42,645 nt of DNA from Dehalococcoidia bacterium (GCA_009692945.1 SHYD01000015.1:1-42645); one strand, 5' to 3'; numbered from the stretch's first letter, positions 8,474-17,345 are shown. Made by a program: numbers and translations. Notes: a model not told the origin generated them from the letters alone.

Positions 8474-9568
8474 ATGCTGCTGCTCAACAACCAGGACGTC
8501 GGAAAGCTGATCACGGCCGCCGAGTGCGTTGAGGCGCTGGAGGAAGCGTACCGGGATTGGGCCTACGGCCAGGCGGCGCAGTTCCCCGCCGAGGGCCGCA
8601 TGGACCTCACCGCCCCCTCACCGGGGGCCGAACTGAACCGGCGGTTCACCTGGGGCGCCATGGCGGGGGTGTTGCCCCGTAAGGGTATTTTCGCCCTGCG
8701 CCAGAAGTTCGACATCCACTACCACCAGCCCCAGGACAACGGCGGCCTCACCATCGAGAAGTACTGCATCGAGCCCGGCACCTTCTGCGGCTTCATCATC
8801 CTGGCCAGCACCCGCAACGCCGAACCGCTCGCCATCATCAACGATGGCGTCATCCAGCACCTGCGGGTGGCGGGTACGGCCGCGGTGGCCGCCAAGTACC
8901 TGGCACGGGAGGACGCCCGAACGCTGGCCATCATCGGCTCCGGCGGGATGGCCCACAGCCATGCAGAGGCAATGATGGCCGTCCGTCCCATCGAGCGGAT
9001 CCGGGTGTACAGCACCACGCCCGCCAACCGCGAGCGCTTCGCCGCCGAGATGACCCAGCAGTTGGGCATACCAGTCGAGGCGGTGGCGTCACCCGCGGCG
9101 GCAGTGGAAGGGGCCGACATCATCGCCTTCTGCACCGATTCGGCCAAGCCCATCTTTCAGGACGATAGCTGGATGCGCCCCGGGGTGCACGTCACGTGCG
9201 TGGTGCCGGGCGAGGTCGGACGCACCCCGGAACGGGCCGACGTGCTGATCCTGCACGAGCGCGGTGGCATCGTGGAGCAACGGGCCGAGGGCGAGGGGCT
9301 CACCGTCGGCAGAGGAGTCGACGCTTTCATGTTGGGCGGCGGGCTCAAGCTGGAGATCGAGCGGCAGGACCTGCCCACTTTGGCGGAACTGGTAGCCGGA
9401 ATGGCCCAGGGCCGCTCATCGGCCGGGCAGACCACTTACTTCCACAACGTCCCGGGGGCGGGGATTCAGTTCGCCGCGGTCGGGGCAAAGCTTTACGAGG
9501 CGGCGCTCAAAGCGAAGGCGGGAACTGAATTTCCGACGGGCTGGCTGTTGCAGGACATCAGGGATTGA
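8474..9568 (+). CDS. Ornithine cyclodeaminase / mu-crystallin family protein
   Basis: This is 364 residues, somewhat longer than the typical 310-330. The N-terminal dimerisation/substrate domain has LLLNNQDVGKLITAAECVEALEEAY and RQKFDI, where the Lys is the probable substrate-binding Lys. The Rossmann domain has TLAIIGSGGMAHSHAEAM at about 154-171, then RVYSTTPANRERFAAEM, AVEGADIIAFCTDS and PGVHVTCVVPGEVGR. Members include ornithine cyclodeaminase, alanine or ketimine dehydrogenases and unassigned imine reductases; the substrate here is unknown. GAGGTG lies 5 nt before the ATG. The gene is monocistronic and follows the repeat cluster. Confidence 0.9.
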   Translation: MLLLNNQDVGKLITAAECVEALEEAYRDWAYGQAAQFPAEGRMDLTAPSPGAELNRRFTWGAMAGVLPRKGIFALRQKFDIHYHQPQDNGGLTIEKYCIEPGTFCGFIILASTRNAEPLAIINDGVIQHLRVAGTAAVAAKYLAREDARTLAIIGSGGMAHSHAEAMMAVRPIERIRVYSTTPANRERFAAEMTQQLGIPVEAVASPAAAVEGADIIAFCTDSAKPIFQDDSWMRPGVHVTCVVPGEVGRTPERADVLILHERGGIVEQRAEGEGLTVGRGVDAFMLGGGLKLEIERQDLPTLAELVAGMAQGRSSAGQTTYFHNVPGAGIQFAAVGAKLYEAALKAKAGTEFPTGWLLQDIRD

Positions 9569-9632
9569 GGAAGGGGACGCTCCTCCTTCAATCCCACCAA
9601 CCCACCAGCCCAAGCCGGCCTGGGGTGTGGGT

Positions 9633-10796
9633 TCAATTCTTCAGGTTGAGCAGGTCGTTGAGGTAGCTCTGGGTGTCGATGATGAACTTGTAGTTGGCCT
9701 CTTTGCCGGATTCCAGGTAGGCCTTGCCGGGGGTGCCGACACCGTCGGAATCATACGGTTGCACATCGGTGCGAGCACTGTTGCTGGGCAGCGGCTTGCA
9801 GACCGCTTCCTGCCCGGTCTTGGTCAGATACCAGTTCATGAATAACTTGGCCGCGCTGGGGTGAGGCGCCTTGGCGAACAGCAGCATGGCGGTATTGGGC
9901 ACATAATCGGCGTCGGGCAGGTCGAGAAACTTGACGTTTTTTGCCAGACCTTCGTTCTTGAAGTCCGCCAACACCTCGGATCGCACCCCCAGCGCAATGG
10001 GGGAGCGCCCGCGCACCACACCCTCGGCGGTCAGCCGGGAGTCCCGGCTGAAGGTGGGGGCCTGGTCCACCAGCAACCCCTTGACCACTGCGTCTCCGTT
10101 GGTTTTGCGTATGTTAGCCATGGCCAGGTAGTTGTCGCCAAAACGGGCATCAGAAAAGATCATCTTGCCCTTCCATTTTGGGTCCAACAAGTCCTTGACC
10201 GACTTGATTTCGCCCTCTTTCACCAGGTCGGTATTGATGGCGAAGGCATGGCGGACCAGGTATTCCCAATCAAAGCAGAGGTTGCCCTCCACGTCCATGA
10301 AGCGGTCGTTGAAGCCATTGCGCCATCCCTTGTCGTCGAGGACATCCGGGCGGAACAGCAGCGGTTTGACAGGCTCCCACACCCTTTCCGGCTTCAGACG
10401 GGTGAGCGCTGAATTTGGCGGCACGAGGGCAACGTCGAAGGAGTAGAGGTTGGCATTGCGTTCCTGCTGCACCTTGGGCACCCAGACGGTGGCCGAAGCC
10501 TCCGCCAACTGGTCCACCGTGATCCCGGAGAAGGTCTTCTCAAACTCCTGGATCATCGTCCGGTAGCCGGTGCCCACCAGCGTCAGCAGCGAGAGTTTCC
10601 CCTCTTTCTTCGCCGCGGCCACCAGGTCGTCCCATTCCTTCTCCCAGGCGGCCTTGCCAGCGGGGGCCGCGCCTCCCACCGGAGCGTTGCCGGTTGAGGG
10701 CTCCGCCGGGGCTGCGGCCGGGGAACACGCCGCAGCGACCGCTCCGGCCGCAACCAGCCCGCCGATCTTCACAAAAACACGCCGAGAAATGGTCAT
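9633..10796 (-). CDS. Extracellular solute-binding lipoprotein, paralogue 1 of 3
   Basis: This is 387 residues from the ATG at 10796. That start is chosen over TTG 10844 because CAGGA lies about 7 nt upstream and a signal peptide begins there. SRRVF is a twin-arginine-like start, followed by a hydrophobic stretch and a lipobox ending AAAC, so the mature protein is probably a lipid-anchored Tat substrate. The mature part fits the Fe3+/polyamine/thiamine-type binding-protein fold (SBP_bac family): KKEGKLSLLTLVGTGY, FDVALVPPNSAL, INTDLVKEGEIKSVKDLLDP, KWKGKMIFSD and NSARTDV. It is homologous throughout to the next two genes. No permease or ATPase gene is adjacent, and the ligand is unknown. Confidence 0.9.
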   Translation of the reverse strand: MTISRRVFVKIGGLVAAGAVAAACSPAAAPAEPSTGNAPVGGAAPAGKAAWEKEWDDLVAAAKKEGKLSLLTLVGTGYRTMIQEFEKTFSGITVDQLAEASATVWVPKVQQERNANLYSFDVALVPPNSALTRLKPERVWEPVKPLLFRPDVLDDKGWRNGFNDRFMDVEGNLCFDWEYLVRHAFAINTDLVKEGEIKSVKDLLDPKWKGKMIFSDARFGDNYLAMANIRKTNGDAVVKGLLVDQAPTFSRDSRLTAEGVVRGRSPIALGVRSEVLADFKNEGLAKNVKFLDLPDADYVPNTAMLLFAKAPHPSAAKLFMNWYLTKTGQEAVCKPLPSNSARTDVQPYDSDGVGTPGKAYLESGKEANYKFIIDTQSYLNDLLNLKN

Positions 10797-10840
10797 TGCC
10801 GTCCTGCCGTTCCCTTGATACTTCCTAGCCACCCAATGGT

Positions 10841-12007
10841 TCAATTGACACCCAATAGGCGCGAAATGTACTGCTGGGTGTCTGCTACCTTTGCGTAGTT
10901 CTCTTCCCTGCCGGTGACGTAGTAATTCTGCCCGGGCGCCGCAGCGCCGTCCTTGTCATAGTTCGTGACGTCGAGCCGGGCGCTGTTGGTCGGCACCACC
11001 GAGCACACGTACTCTTGGGTGTCTTTCGTCAACAACCAGTTGATGAAGAGTTTGGCCGCATTGGGATTGGGCGCACGATTGAACGCAAATACGCTGTAGG
11101 CCGGCGCATAGTCCGCCTGGGGGTAGTCCAGGTACTGAATGTTCTTGCCCAGTCCCTGGTCGGCAAACTCCTGGAAGACGGTCTTCACGTTGTACAGGGC
11201 GATGGCGTATCTGCCCCGCACCAGCCCCTCGGTCACGGCGCGCTGGTCGCGGGTGAAGGTCACGTCCATCTCGGTCAGGAACTTCTTGACCCATTCGTCG
11301 CCATAGACCGAACGGAGCGCTGCCATCGCCAGGAAAGTGCCGCCAATCCGGGCATCCGCCGCGATGATCTTGCCCTTCCATTTGGGGTTCAACACGTCGT
11401 TGACCGATTTCAGCTCATCGGGCTTCACGAGATCGGTGTTGATGGAGAAGCTGCGGGTCACCGCGAATTCCCAGTTGAAGCAGACCTGCTTATCCTTGTC
11501 CATCCAGCGGCCTTCGAAACCGTCGCGCCAGACCTTGGAGTCCAGGATGTCCGGCCGGAACATCAGCGGCCGCACCGGGTCCCAGGCGCCCTCGGGCCGC
11601 AGCAGGGTGATGGCACTATTGGGCGGCGTAACCGCAACGTCGTACGAGTAGATCTTGGCTTCGCGCTCTTTCTGCACCTTGGGCACCCAGATGCTGGCCG
11701 AGGTGCCGCCTCCGGCTTCGACCGTGATGCCAAAGGTGTCGCCAAACTTGTCCAGCATCTTGCGCCACCCGGTGCCGGTTACCAGGATGGCGGTCAGTTT
11801 GCCCTCTTTCTTCGCCGCGGCCACCAGGTCGTCCCATTCCTTCTCCCAGGCAGCCTTGCCTGCGGGGGCCGCTCCACCCGCCGGGGCGCCGGCGGCCGGG
11901 GCCGGTGCGGCCGCGGGGGCACAGGCAGCGGCGATGGCGGCAGCGCCGCTCAATCCGGCAACCCGCAGGAATGCCCGCCGGGCTGGGGAGGCGGATGATT
12001 CTTGCAT
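10841..12007 (-). CDS. Extracellular solute-binding lipoprotein, paralogue 2 of 3
   Basis: This is 388 residues from the ATG at 12007, with GAAGGAG about 8 nt before it. Upstream in-frame codons would add 22 residues that do not look like protein. ARRAFLRVAG, then a lipobox AAAC and a Pro/Ala linker, give a Tat-type lipoprotein. Key segments are WEKEWDDLVAAAKKEGKL, VAVTPPNSAITLLRPEGAW, INTDLVKPDELKSVNDVLNP and TNSARLDV. About 50 bp of DNA coding WDDLVAAAKKEGK is almost identical to paralogue 1, which implies recent duplication or gene conversion. It ends 45 bp before the start of paralogue 1. Confidence 0.9.
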   Translation of the reverse strand: MQESSASPARRAFLRVAGLSGAAAIAAACAPAAAPAPAAGAPAGGAAPAGKAAWEKEWDDLVAAAKKEGKLTAILVTGTGWRKMLDKFGDTFGITVEAGGGTSASIWVPKVQKEREAKIYSYDVAVTPPNSAITLLRPEGAWDPVRPLMFRPDILDSKVWRDGFEGRWMDKDKQVCFNWEFAVTRSFSINTDLVKPDELKSVNDVLNPKWKGKIIAADARIGGTFLAMAALRSVYGDEWVKKFLTEMDVTFTRDQRAVTEGLVRGRYAIALYNVKTVFQEFADQGLGKNIQYLDYPQADYAPAYSVFAFNRAPNPNAAKLFINWLLTKDTQEYVCSVVPTNSARLDVTNYDKDGAAAPGQNYYVTGREENYAKVADTQQYISRLLGVN

Positions 12008-12086
12008 GAGTAAAGCTCCTTCGGTTGGCCGATATTCCATCGGCTCGTTTCCGCACTGTTGCTGCACGGTCATGTCCGGCCGGGTA

Positions 12087-13250
12087 TTACACCTTTACCA
12101 CGGTGAGCAGCCACTGGCGAGTATCCTCGCTGGCCTGGTAGGTGTCCTCGTTGCCCGACTCGAAGTATTTCTTGCCGGGAGTGCCCTTGCCCTCCGGGTA
12201 GCCAGCCTCGGTGTCGGTGCGGGCGCTGACGGTGGGAGTGGCGTTCGCGATCAATTGCTGGGCCTCCTTGGTGAGGAACCAATTGATGAACAGCTTGGCG
12301 GCGTTGGGATGGGGGGCATTCTTCACCGCAAAGATGGACGTGTTGGGCACGAAGCCGACCGACTCGATGTCCAGCCACTTGACGTCTTTGGCGAGACCCT
12401 GTTGCTGGAACTCGGTGAGCGCAGTGGGCCGCACGCCAAAGGCGATGGGGAACCGCCCCCGCACCAGGTTCTCCGCGATCTGCCGCTGGTCACGGGTGAA
12501 GGTGATATCCTGTTCCGTCAGATACTTGCGGGCCATGTCGTCGCCCCATTTCTTGCGGACGGCAGTGAAGGGCAGATACATGCCACCGGTGCGGACATCG
12601 TCCGAGATGATCTTGCCCTTGAACTGAGGCTTCAACAGGTCCGGGAACTCTTTGATCTCGTCTTCTTTGATGACGGAAGTGTTGATGCCAATGGAGTGGC
12701 GCACATCGAACTCCCAATTGAAGGCGAGGTTCCGGTCTTTGTCCATGAAGCGCGCGGCAAAGCCATCCCGCCAGAACTTATCATCGATCACGTCGGGCCG
12801 GAACAGAAGCGGTTTGATGGGAACCCAGGCGCCGGTGGGACGCAGCACCGACAGGGCAGAGTTGGGTGGCACCACCGCCACATCCAGCGTGAAGATGCCA
12901 GCCTCCTGCTCCTTCTGGATCTTCGGTCCCCAGATGCTGGCCGAGGCATCCGCGCGGTGTTCGGCGATGATCCCGAAGGTTTGTTCAAAGGTCTCCACAT
13001 ACTTCCGGTAGCCAACACCCGTGAGCGTCTGAATGCCGAGCTTCCCCTCCTTCTTGGCCGCCGCGATCAACTCATCCCACTCCTTCTCCCAGGCCGCCTT
13101 GGAAGCCCCCCCGGTGCCAGTGGTTGGGGCAGGTCCCGTTCCTGCGGGCGCTGCCGCCGGGCTGCAGGCCGCAGCCACAGCGGCAGCGCCGGTCAGCCCG
13201 GAGATGCGCAGGAAGGCTCGGCGATTTACAGAAGCGCCAAGGTTGGACAT
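12087..13250 (-). CDS. Extracellular solute-binding lipoprotein, paralogue 3 of 3 (promoter-proximal)
   Basis: This is 387 residues; the ATG at 13250 has AAGGAG 8 nt upstream. NRRAFLRISG, then a hydrophobic stretch ending AAAC, mark a twin-arginine lipoprotein. The mature sequence parallels the other two: WEKEWDELIAAAKKEGKL, LDVAVVPPNSALSVLRPTGAW, INTSVIKEDEIKEFPDLLKP and PTVSARTD. It is the first gene of the three-gene set, and the gap to paralogue 2 is about 80 bp. Binding proteins without a permease may share a distant transporter or serve as sensors; the sequence cannot decide. Confidence 0.9.
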   Translation of the reverse strand: MSNLGASVNRRAFLRISGLTGAAAVAAACSPAAAPAGTGPAPTTGTGGASKAAWEKEWDELIAAAKKEGKLGIQTLTGVGYRKYVETFEQTFGIIAEHRADASASIWGPKIQKEQEAGIFTLDVAVVPPNSALSVLRPTGAWVPIKPLLFRPDVIDDKFWRDGFAARFMDKDRNLAFNWEFDVRHSIGINTSVIKEDEIKEFPDLLKPQFKGKIISDDVRTGGMYLPFTAVRKKWGDDMARKYLTEQDITFTRDQRQIAENLVRGRFPIAFGVRPTALTEFQQQGLAKDVKWLDIESVGFVPNTSIFAVKNAPHPNAAKLFINWFLTKEAQQLIANATPTVSARTDTEAGYPEGKGTPGKKYFESGNEDTYQASEDTRQWLLTVVKV

Positions 13251-13386
13251 TGCGGAGGCTCCTTATGAAGTGACGAGAACGGCACGATGCTAGTGGGGGG
13301 TTCTGCGAAAGGGTACTCGGTGACATTATCAGCCGCCACGCACCAGTGTCAACGAGAACGAGCGCCGGGAGCGAGCGCCGGGAGGC

Positions 13387-13546
13387 ATTCACAATGGAGG
13401 CACTACCGGACTCAGGAGCGGGACTGCCCAAGGGGGCAGCCCTCTGCTGGGGGAGTGGGGGTTCCCTCCACCAGAGACTCTCCCCTTTTGTCCGGGGGTG
13501 GGGGGAGTGGCTCATATCCCCCGAACCCCTGACACGGAATAGATAC
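13387..13546 (+). repeat. Family A repeat, complete uninterrupted copy
   Basis: It starts ATTCACAATGGAGGCACTAC and continues CTCAGGAGCGGGACTGCCC, then GGGGGCAGCCCTCTGCTGGG, GTGGGGGTTCCCTCCACC, GAGACTCTCCCCTTTTGTCC, GGGGGTGGGGGGAGTGGCTC, and the tail ATATCCCCCGAACCCCTGAC to ..AGATAC. This is one of the clearest full-length copies (about 160 bp). It fills part of the 394-bp space 13251-13644, which shows no gene; the rest should contain the promoter for the binding-protein genes. Confidence 0.75.
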
Positions 13547-13644
13547 GAGCGGCGGGTAGTGGTTCAGGACCAGTACCGGGAGCCGCGACTCCCGGTTATG
13601 GCTCCAACTCTTTCAAGGAGACGCGTCTTCCCCTCCAGGCCACG

Positions 13645-14712
13645 TCACTCCCGTCCGATGTTGCCGATAACCGCCCCGGTGAACGCTTCAGTGTTGGCCG
13701 AGCCTCCCAGGTCACCGGTTCTCACCCCGGACTCCAGCGTCCGTAACACGGCCCGTTCCATCCGTTCCGCCGCGGTCCGGGCCGAGACGTCCTGGTGCTT
13801 GTCGGCCAGCCAGCGCATCAGCATTGCCGTCGACAGGATCTCCGCGACGGGGTTCGCGATCCCGCGCCCGGCGATGTCGGGCGCCGACCCGTGAGCCGCC
13901 TGGGCCATGGCGTGGGTATCACCGGCATTCAGCCCCGGCGCCAACCCGAGGCTGCCGCTCAATTCTCCAGTGAGGTCGGAAAGGATGTCGCCGAACATGT
14001 TGGTGGTCAGAATCACGTCGAAATGGCCGGGCCGCCGCACCAACTGGGCCGTCATGTTATCCACATGGAAATCCTCGACCTCGACCTCGGGGAACTCCTT
14101 AGCCACCTCGCGGCAGACATCGAGGAACAGCCCATAGGTCAGGCGCAACACGTTGAACTTGTGGACAATCGCCACCTTTTTGCGCCGGGCCATCGCCAGG
14201 TGAAAGGCGGTGCGGGCGATCCGCTCAGCGCCCCGCCGCGTGAATAAACCCACCGCCAGCGCAACGTCGGGAGTGGGCATGAACTCACCCGACCCAAGGA
14301 ACATATTGCGGTCGGCGTAGAACCCCTCGGTATTCTCCCGCGCCACCACCAGGTCCATGGTAGGGGCCAGCGCTGGAACGTTGGGATAGGCGCGGGCGGG
14401 CCGGATGTTGGCATAGAGGTCGAATCGGTGCCGCAGTTCGGCGTTCGGATTGCGCTTCGACCGCTCGCTGATCGGGTAAGACTCGGAATCGTGGGGCCCC
14501 ATGATCCACCCGTGGCATTGCTCCAGGGTGGTGATCGTCTCAGCAGGCAACGCTTGGCCCAGACGTTGCAGGGCGTCGAGCCCGGCGGGTAGAGGGGCCA
14601 GATCCAGTGCGGGGCCATCGCCCGTGGCGGCCTTCAACACGCTCACCGAAGACCGCACAATCTCCGGGCCAATGCCGTCGCATTCCAACACTCCGATCCG
14701 GTACCGTGCCAT
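13645..14712 (-). CDS. NAD-dependent isopropylmalate/isocitrate/tartrate dehydrogenase family
   Basis: This is 355 residues from the ATG at 14712, which has AAGGAG 6 nt upstream; a longer frame exists but starts poorly. It is a beta-decarboxylating (R)-hydroxyacid dehydrogenase with GDGIGP-like ECDGIGPEI near residue 10, FDLYANIRPARAYP, the ARENTEGFY substrate loop, catalytic-region HKFNVLRLT, the metal/NAD region VDNMTAQLVRRP, TTNMFGDILSD with its metal Asp residues, and HGSAPDIAGRGIANP. Isolated members of this family act on isocitrate, isopropylmalate, homoisocitrate, malate or tartrate. No leucine-synthesis genes are adjacent, so I do not assign leuB. Confidence 0.92.
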   Translation of the reverse strand: MARYRIGVLECDGIGPEIVRSSVSVLKAATGDGPALDLAPLPAGLDALQRLGQALPAETITTLEQCHGWIMGPHDSESYPISERSKRNPNAELRHRFDLYANIRPARAYPNVPALAPTMDLVVARENTEGFYADRNMFLGSGEFMPTPDVALAVGLFTRRGAERIARTAFHLAMARRKKVAIVHKFNVLRLTYGLFLDVCREVAKEFPEVEVEDFHVDNMTAQLVRRPGHFDVILTTNMFGDILSDLTGELSGSLGLAPGLNAGDTHAMAQAAHGSAPDIAGRGIANPVAEILSTAMLMRWLADKHQDVSARTAAERMERAVLRTLESGVRTGDLGGSANTEAFTGAVIGNIGRE

Positions 14713-14766
14713 GTGTGCTCCTTGGCGTAATCGATTTCCCACCATGTCGCCCGATGTCGATTGTGT

Positions 14767-15498
14767 TCAGCCGGGCACGTTCAGCGAAACGTCGCGTGCC
14801 AGGGTTAGCGCCATCACCCGCGCCGCACCAGCGTCCTTCAGTGCACGGGCGCACGCGCTGACGGTGGTCCCGGTGGTCGCCACGTCATCGACGATCAGAA
14901 CCGAACGCCCGTCGACTATCCGCCTATCTGCAATGAACGCATTCTGTACGTTTTCCGCCCGCTCTTTCCGGCCGCTCATGTGCACTTGAGGCGGGGTCGG
15001 CCTCGTCCGCTGTAGCGCGCCCGCCGCCAGTGGCAGCTTGAAGCTCCGTTGCAAGGACTGGGCCAACAATGCAGATTGATTGTAGCCGCGATCCCGCTCC
15101 CTCCAGCGATGCAGGGGAACGGGCGCTATCACATCGGCCGGCTCCAACCAATCGATGCGATCCGCCATCCAGACGCCGAGCTCCCCGGCCAGGCAAGACA
15201 AGCCGTGGTACTTAAACTCGATGATGGCGGCCCTCACCAGACCTTCGTAAGGAAACACCGACCGCAGCCCATCCACCTCCAGCGGGTTGTCGCGACAACT
15301 TCCACACGGGGTGCCGTTAGCGGGGGCGCCACACCCGAGGCAGAACGGAGGCCGCAACGAATCAACCTTCGACCGGCACAGGTCGCACACCAACGCACCC
15401 CAGGCCCTGCAACCGAGACATCGCTTGGGGAACAGCAGGTCAAGGGCGCCGGCCCGCACCCGCTCGAGCACTCCGCCGGAGCCGCCCACAGTGCTCAT
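14767..15498 (-). CDS. comF: ComF/GntX-type phosphoribosyltransferase-like protein
   Basis: This is 243 residues, typical for the family. The N-terminal double zinc-ribbon has CLGCRAWGALVCDLC at about 27-41 and CLGCG...CGSC at about 53-69. The C-terminal PRTase domain has SVFPYEGLVRAAIIEFKYHG, PVPLHRWRERDRGYNQS, and the PRPP-binding VLIVDDVATTGTT at about 199-211. ComF proteins support DNA uptake in competent bacteria, and related proteins are widespread without proven competence. Its ATG immediately follows the TAA of the DUF192 gene, so the two are co-transcribed. Confidence 0.95.
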   Translation of the reverse strand: MSTVGGSGGVLERVRAGALDLLFPKRCLGCRAWGALVCDLCRSKVDSLRPPFCLGCGAPANGTPCGSCRDNPLEVDGLRSVFPYEGLVRAAIIEFKYHGLSCLAGELGVWMADRIDWLEPADVIAPVPLHRWRERDRGYNQSALLAQSLQRSFKLPLAAGALQRTRPTPPQVHMSGRKERAENVQNAFIADRRIVDGRSVLIVDDVATTGTTVSACARALKDAGAARVMALTLARDVSLNVPG

Positions 15499-15885
15499 TT
15501 ACTCAGGCAGAGTGAACGACAAGTTGTCGCCAACAGCGGTTGCAGTCGCATTGATGACTCCCTCCGGCAACTCGACGATGCTGTTGGCTCGCCCGACGAT
15601 CCGGCTCACCCTGAAGGGCCGCATCGCCCTGGAAAGATAGACCACGCGCCACTCCCGGTCTACGAATACTGCATCAAAGCGAAACCGCATGAAGAAGCTG
15701 TGAATACTGTTGCAGGGCGTTATCAACAGGCCCTCTCCTGGCGGCAGCGATGCACGGCCGAGCAAGCCCCATCCCTTTTCCCAAAAAGTCGAAGCAACAA
15801 TCAGGCGCTCTGCAAGCAGGGCGCCTGTGCGAAGGTTGCGCAGCGAACCAAAACGCCGGTTCCTAGCCACCTCCCGAACCACCAC
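15499..15885 (-). CDS. DUF192 family protein
   Basis: This is 128 residues. Family landmarks are LAERLIVASTFWEKGWGLLGR, then GEGLLITPCNSIHSFFMRFRF, a variant of the family's P-C-x-x-I-H-x-F-x-M core, and VVYLSRAMRPFR. Its biochemical role is not established. The GTG start at 15885 is tentative; family homology begins about residue 17, so a later start is possible. The stop abuts the comF ATG. Upstream it touches the tail of the broken cpaB-like gene, suggesting an ancestral cpaB-DUF192-comF transcript. Confidence 0.88.
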   Translation of the reverse strand: MVVREVARNRRFGSLRNLRTGALLAERLIVASTFWEKGWGLLGRASLPPGEGLLITPCNSIHSFFMRFRFDAVFVDREWRVVYLSRAMRPFRVSRIVGRANSIVELPEGVINATATAVGDNLSFTLPE

Positions 15886-15894
15886 CGCCCATCA

Positions 15895-16662
15895 TGATAG
15901 CGATGTTCGGCCACATCGGTGCGGAGCGTTTCGTCATCCCCAGCCGCTCGGAGCAGCAAGAATGGATCCAGTGTCTCCAGGTACTTCAGGACGAGGGCAT
16001 CCTGGGGGGGGAACGATGAAGATCAGAGTTGGGCTCGGCGTCGCTTCGCCGTCGGCAGTAGAAAGCTTGCCGATGGCCTTGATCTCCATGTTAGAGAAGA
16101 TGAGGGCGATCTGATAACTGCTGGTGCCGGGCGCCTTGATATAGATATCAACCTTGTCTCCCGGTTAAAGCACCCCCGCCAACACCAGCTTCGATGCATT
16201 GGGGTAGTCCACCGCCACCATGACCTTCCCTTTTTCCACGGTGAAGGCGGCATTAACCGTTCGGGGTTTAGCTGCTCCGGTTGCTGGCGCCGTTGGAGGT
16301 ACGCCGGGCAGGGTTTGGGGGGGCTGCTCTCCCGGTTTGCCGGTCACCGCCAACTGGAACCCCAGGATCGGCTGTCCGGCCCGAACTCGTTCCTTGACGA
16401 ACTTGTCGACCACCTCTTTGCGATCAGCGATCGCGTCTTTCGGAACGTCCACAACGGGCACGCTCAACTCTCGGATCAGTGCGGCCGTGACGACCGTCCG
16501 TTCGGGGATGTCTTGGGCGGTCACCAGGATTTTTTGAAGCGGGACCTCTTTGGCCGAACCGGTGCTGGTTTGCGCTATGACAAACACGATGCCGCCGGAG
16601 ATAAGGGCTAGCACCAACCCCAACACCATGAGAATCTTGCTGTTGCTGGCTTTTTTGCCCAT
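15895..16662 (-). pseudogene. Broken CpaB/SAF-domain pilus assembly gene
   Basis: The ATG at 16662 (AGGAG 5 nt upstream) opens an N-terminal transmembrane helix (LMVLGLVLALISGGIVFVIA) and an SAF-type domain with LVTAQDIPERTVVTAALI and RAGQPIL, running to NASKLVLAGVL. An in-frame TAA at 16165-16167 interrupts there. Beyond it the same frame continues PGDKVDIYIKAPGTSSYQI.., exactly what CpaB/RcpC proteins have next. Further on, the continuation VPPQDALVLKYLET.. lies in shifted frames, and an 8-G run (16004-16011) is one likely indel site. One nonsense codon and about two frameshifts make it a pseudogene or error-rich sequence. CpaB normally serves Flp (tight-adherence) pilus secretion, which fits the neighbouring pilins. 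Confidence 0.8.
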
Positions 16663-16973
16663 CGCCACTCCTGTTGCGAACGGCTGTCAAACACCCTGAA
16701 CGTCCAGCAACCACGTTCAGTTACCGGGCAGTTACCGGGCAGGAAGCAACCGCATTCTAACGATGCGCCGCAGGAAGCGTCAAGGACATTCCGAAGCAGG
16801 ACATTCCTGAGCACCAGGGCCTCGCCGGTGGCGCCCTTCCAAGGTGATCACAAGCCGGCGGCGCCAGCGACCCAGTTTGTGAACGTGCCGGCATGCCATC
16901 GTAATATTTGATGGGCTTGAGCGTTAGCTCCATTGTAGGAGGAAAACCGGCCGAGTTTTGTGACAAAAGACAC

Positions 16974-17001
16974 TTGACAACGGCGGTCCGAATCTTACAC
17001 T
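16974..17001 (+). promoter_or_regulatory. Sigma-70-type promoter for the Flp pilin genes
   Basis: The -35 TTGACA (16974-16979) and -10 TACACT (16996-17001) are separated by 16 bp. Transcription would start near 17008, leaving a leader of about 100 nt before the pilin ATG, with AAGGAGG at 17094-17100. The leader contains a T-run (GTTGTTTTTCCC). This sits in the 446-bp gene-free interval 16663-17108, which also contains the direct repeat AGTTACCGGGC twice near 16717-16741. Confidence 0.7.
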
Positions 17002-17108
17002 GGGGGTGAAGGGCCAGCCCGCACGGCATCGTAGTTGTTTTTCCCTGGTTTGATCGTCGTGTCAGCCTGCGCCTGCACCCTAACTTCATCAGGAAGGAGG
17101 CACGAAAC

Positions 17109-17258
17109 ATGCAGGCAATGCTCGCGCACAAGGAAGGTCAAGGTCTTGTCGAGTACGGACTCATCATCTTCCTGGTAGCCATCGTGGTCATCGCTATTCT
17201 GGCCTTGCTTGGGCCGCAGATCGGTTCGATCTTCAGCACGATCTCCAGTTCGATCTAG
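17109..17258 (+). CDS. Flp/Fap-type pilin, first copy
   Basis: This is a 49-residue prepilin. AAGGAGG lies 8 nt before the ATG. The short basic leader ends in Gly at residue 10, followed by QGLVEYGLIIFLVAIVVIAI: prepilin peptidase would cut after Gly10, placing Glu at +5 and Tyr at +6 as in Flp pilins. The hydrophobic core is residues 18-36, and a Ser-rich C-terminus (IFSTISSSI) follows. It would be exported and assembled into an adhesive fibre. It has its own strong promoter. No TadA/TadB/TadC or prepilin peptidase gene is in the window, and the adjacent cpaB-like gene is broken. Confidence 0.93.
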   Translation: MQAMLAHKEGQGLVEYGLIIFLVAIVVIAILALLGPQIGSIFSTISSSI

Positions 17259-17272
17259 CGTGGCGGGGACGG

Positions 17273-17318
17273 GCCCGGTAAGACGAAGAGCCCGGGCGGG
17301 CTCTTCGTCTTACCGGGC
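17273..17318 (+). terminator. Perfect 21-bp stem hairpin between the two pilin genes
   Basis: The arms 17273-17293 and 17298-17318 are exact reverse complements (GCCCGGTAAGACGAAGAGCC plus C) around the loop GGGC. There is no U-run after the right arm (GAGCGGG), so it may be a partial terminator or an mRNA-stabilising structure that makes the first pilin more abundant than the second. It lies 14 bp after the stop of pilin 1 and 27 bp before the start of pilin 2. Confidence 0.75.
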
Positions 17319-17345
17319 GAGCGGGAATGAGAGGAGGATCCGGGT

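Noticed and set aside
16974..17100. Riboswitch in the pilin leader
   Set aside because: The leader of about 100 nt has no recognisable conserved core such as a c-di-GMP aptamer; only a T-run and Shine-Dalgarno are visible.
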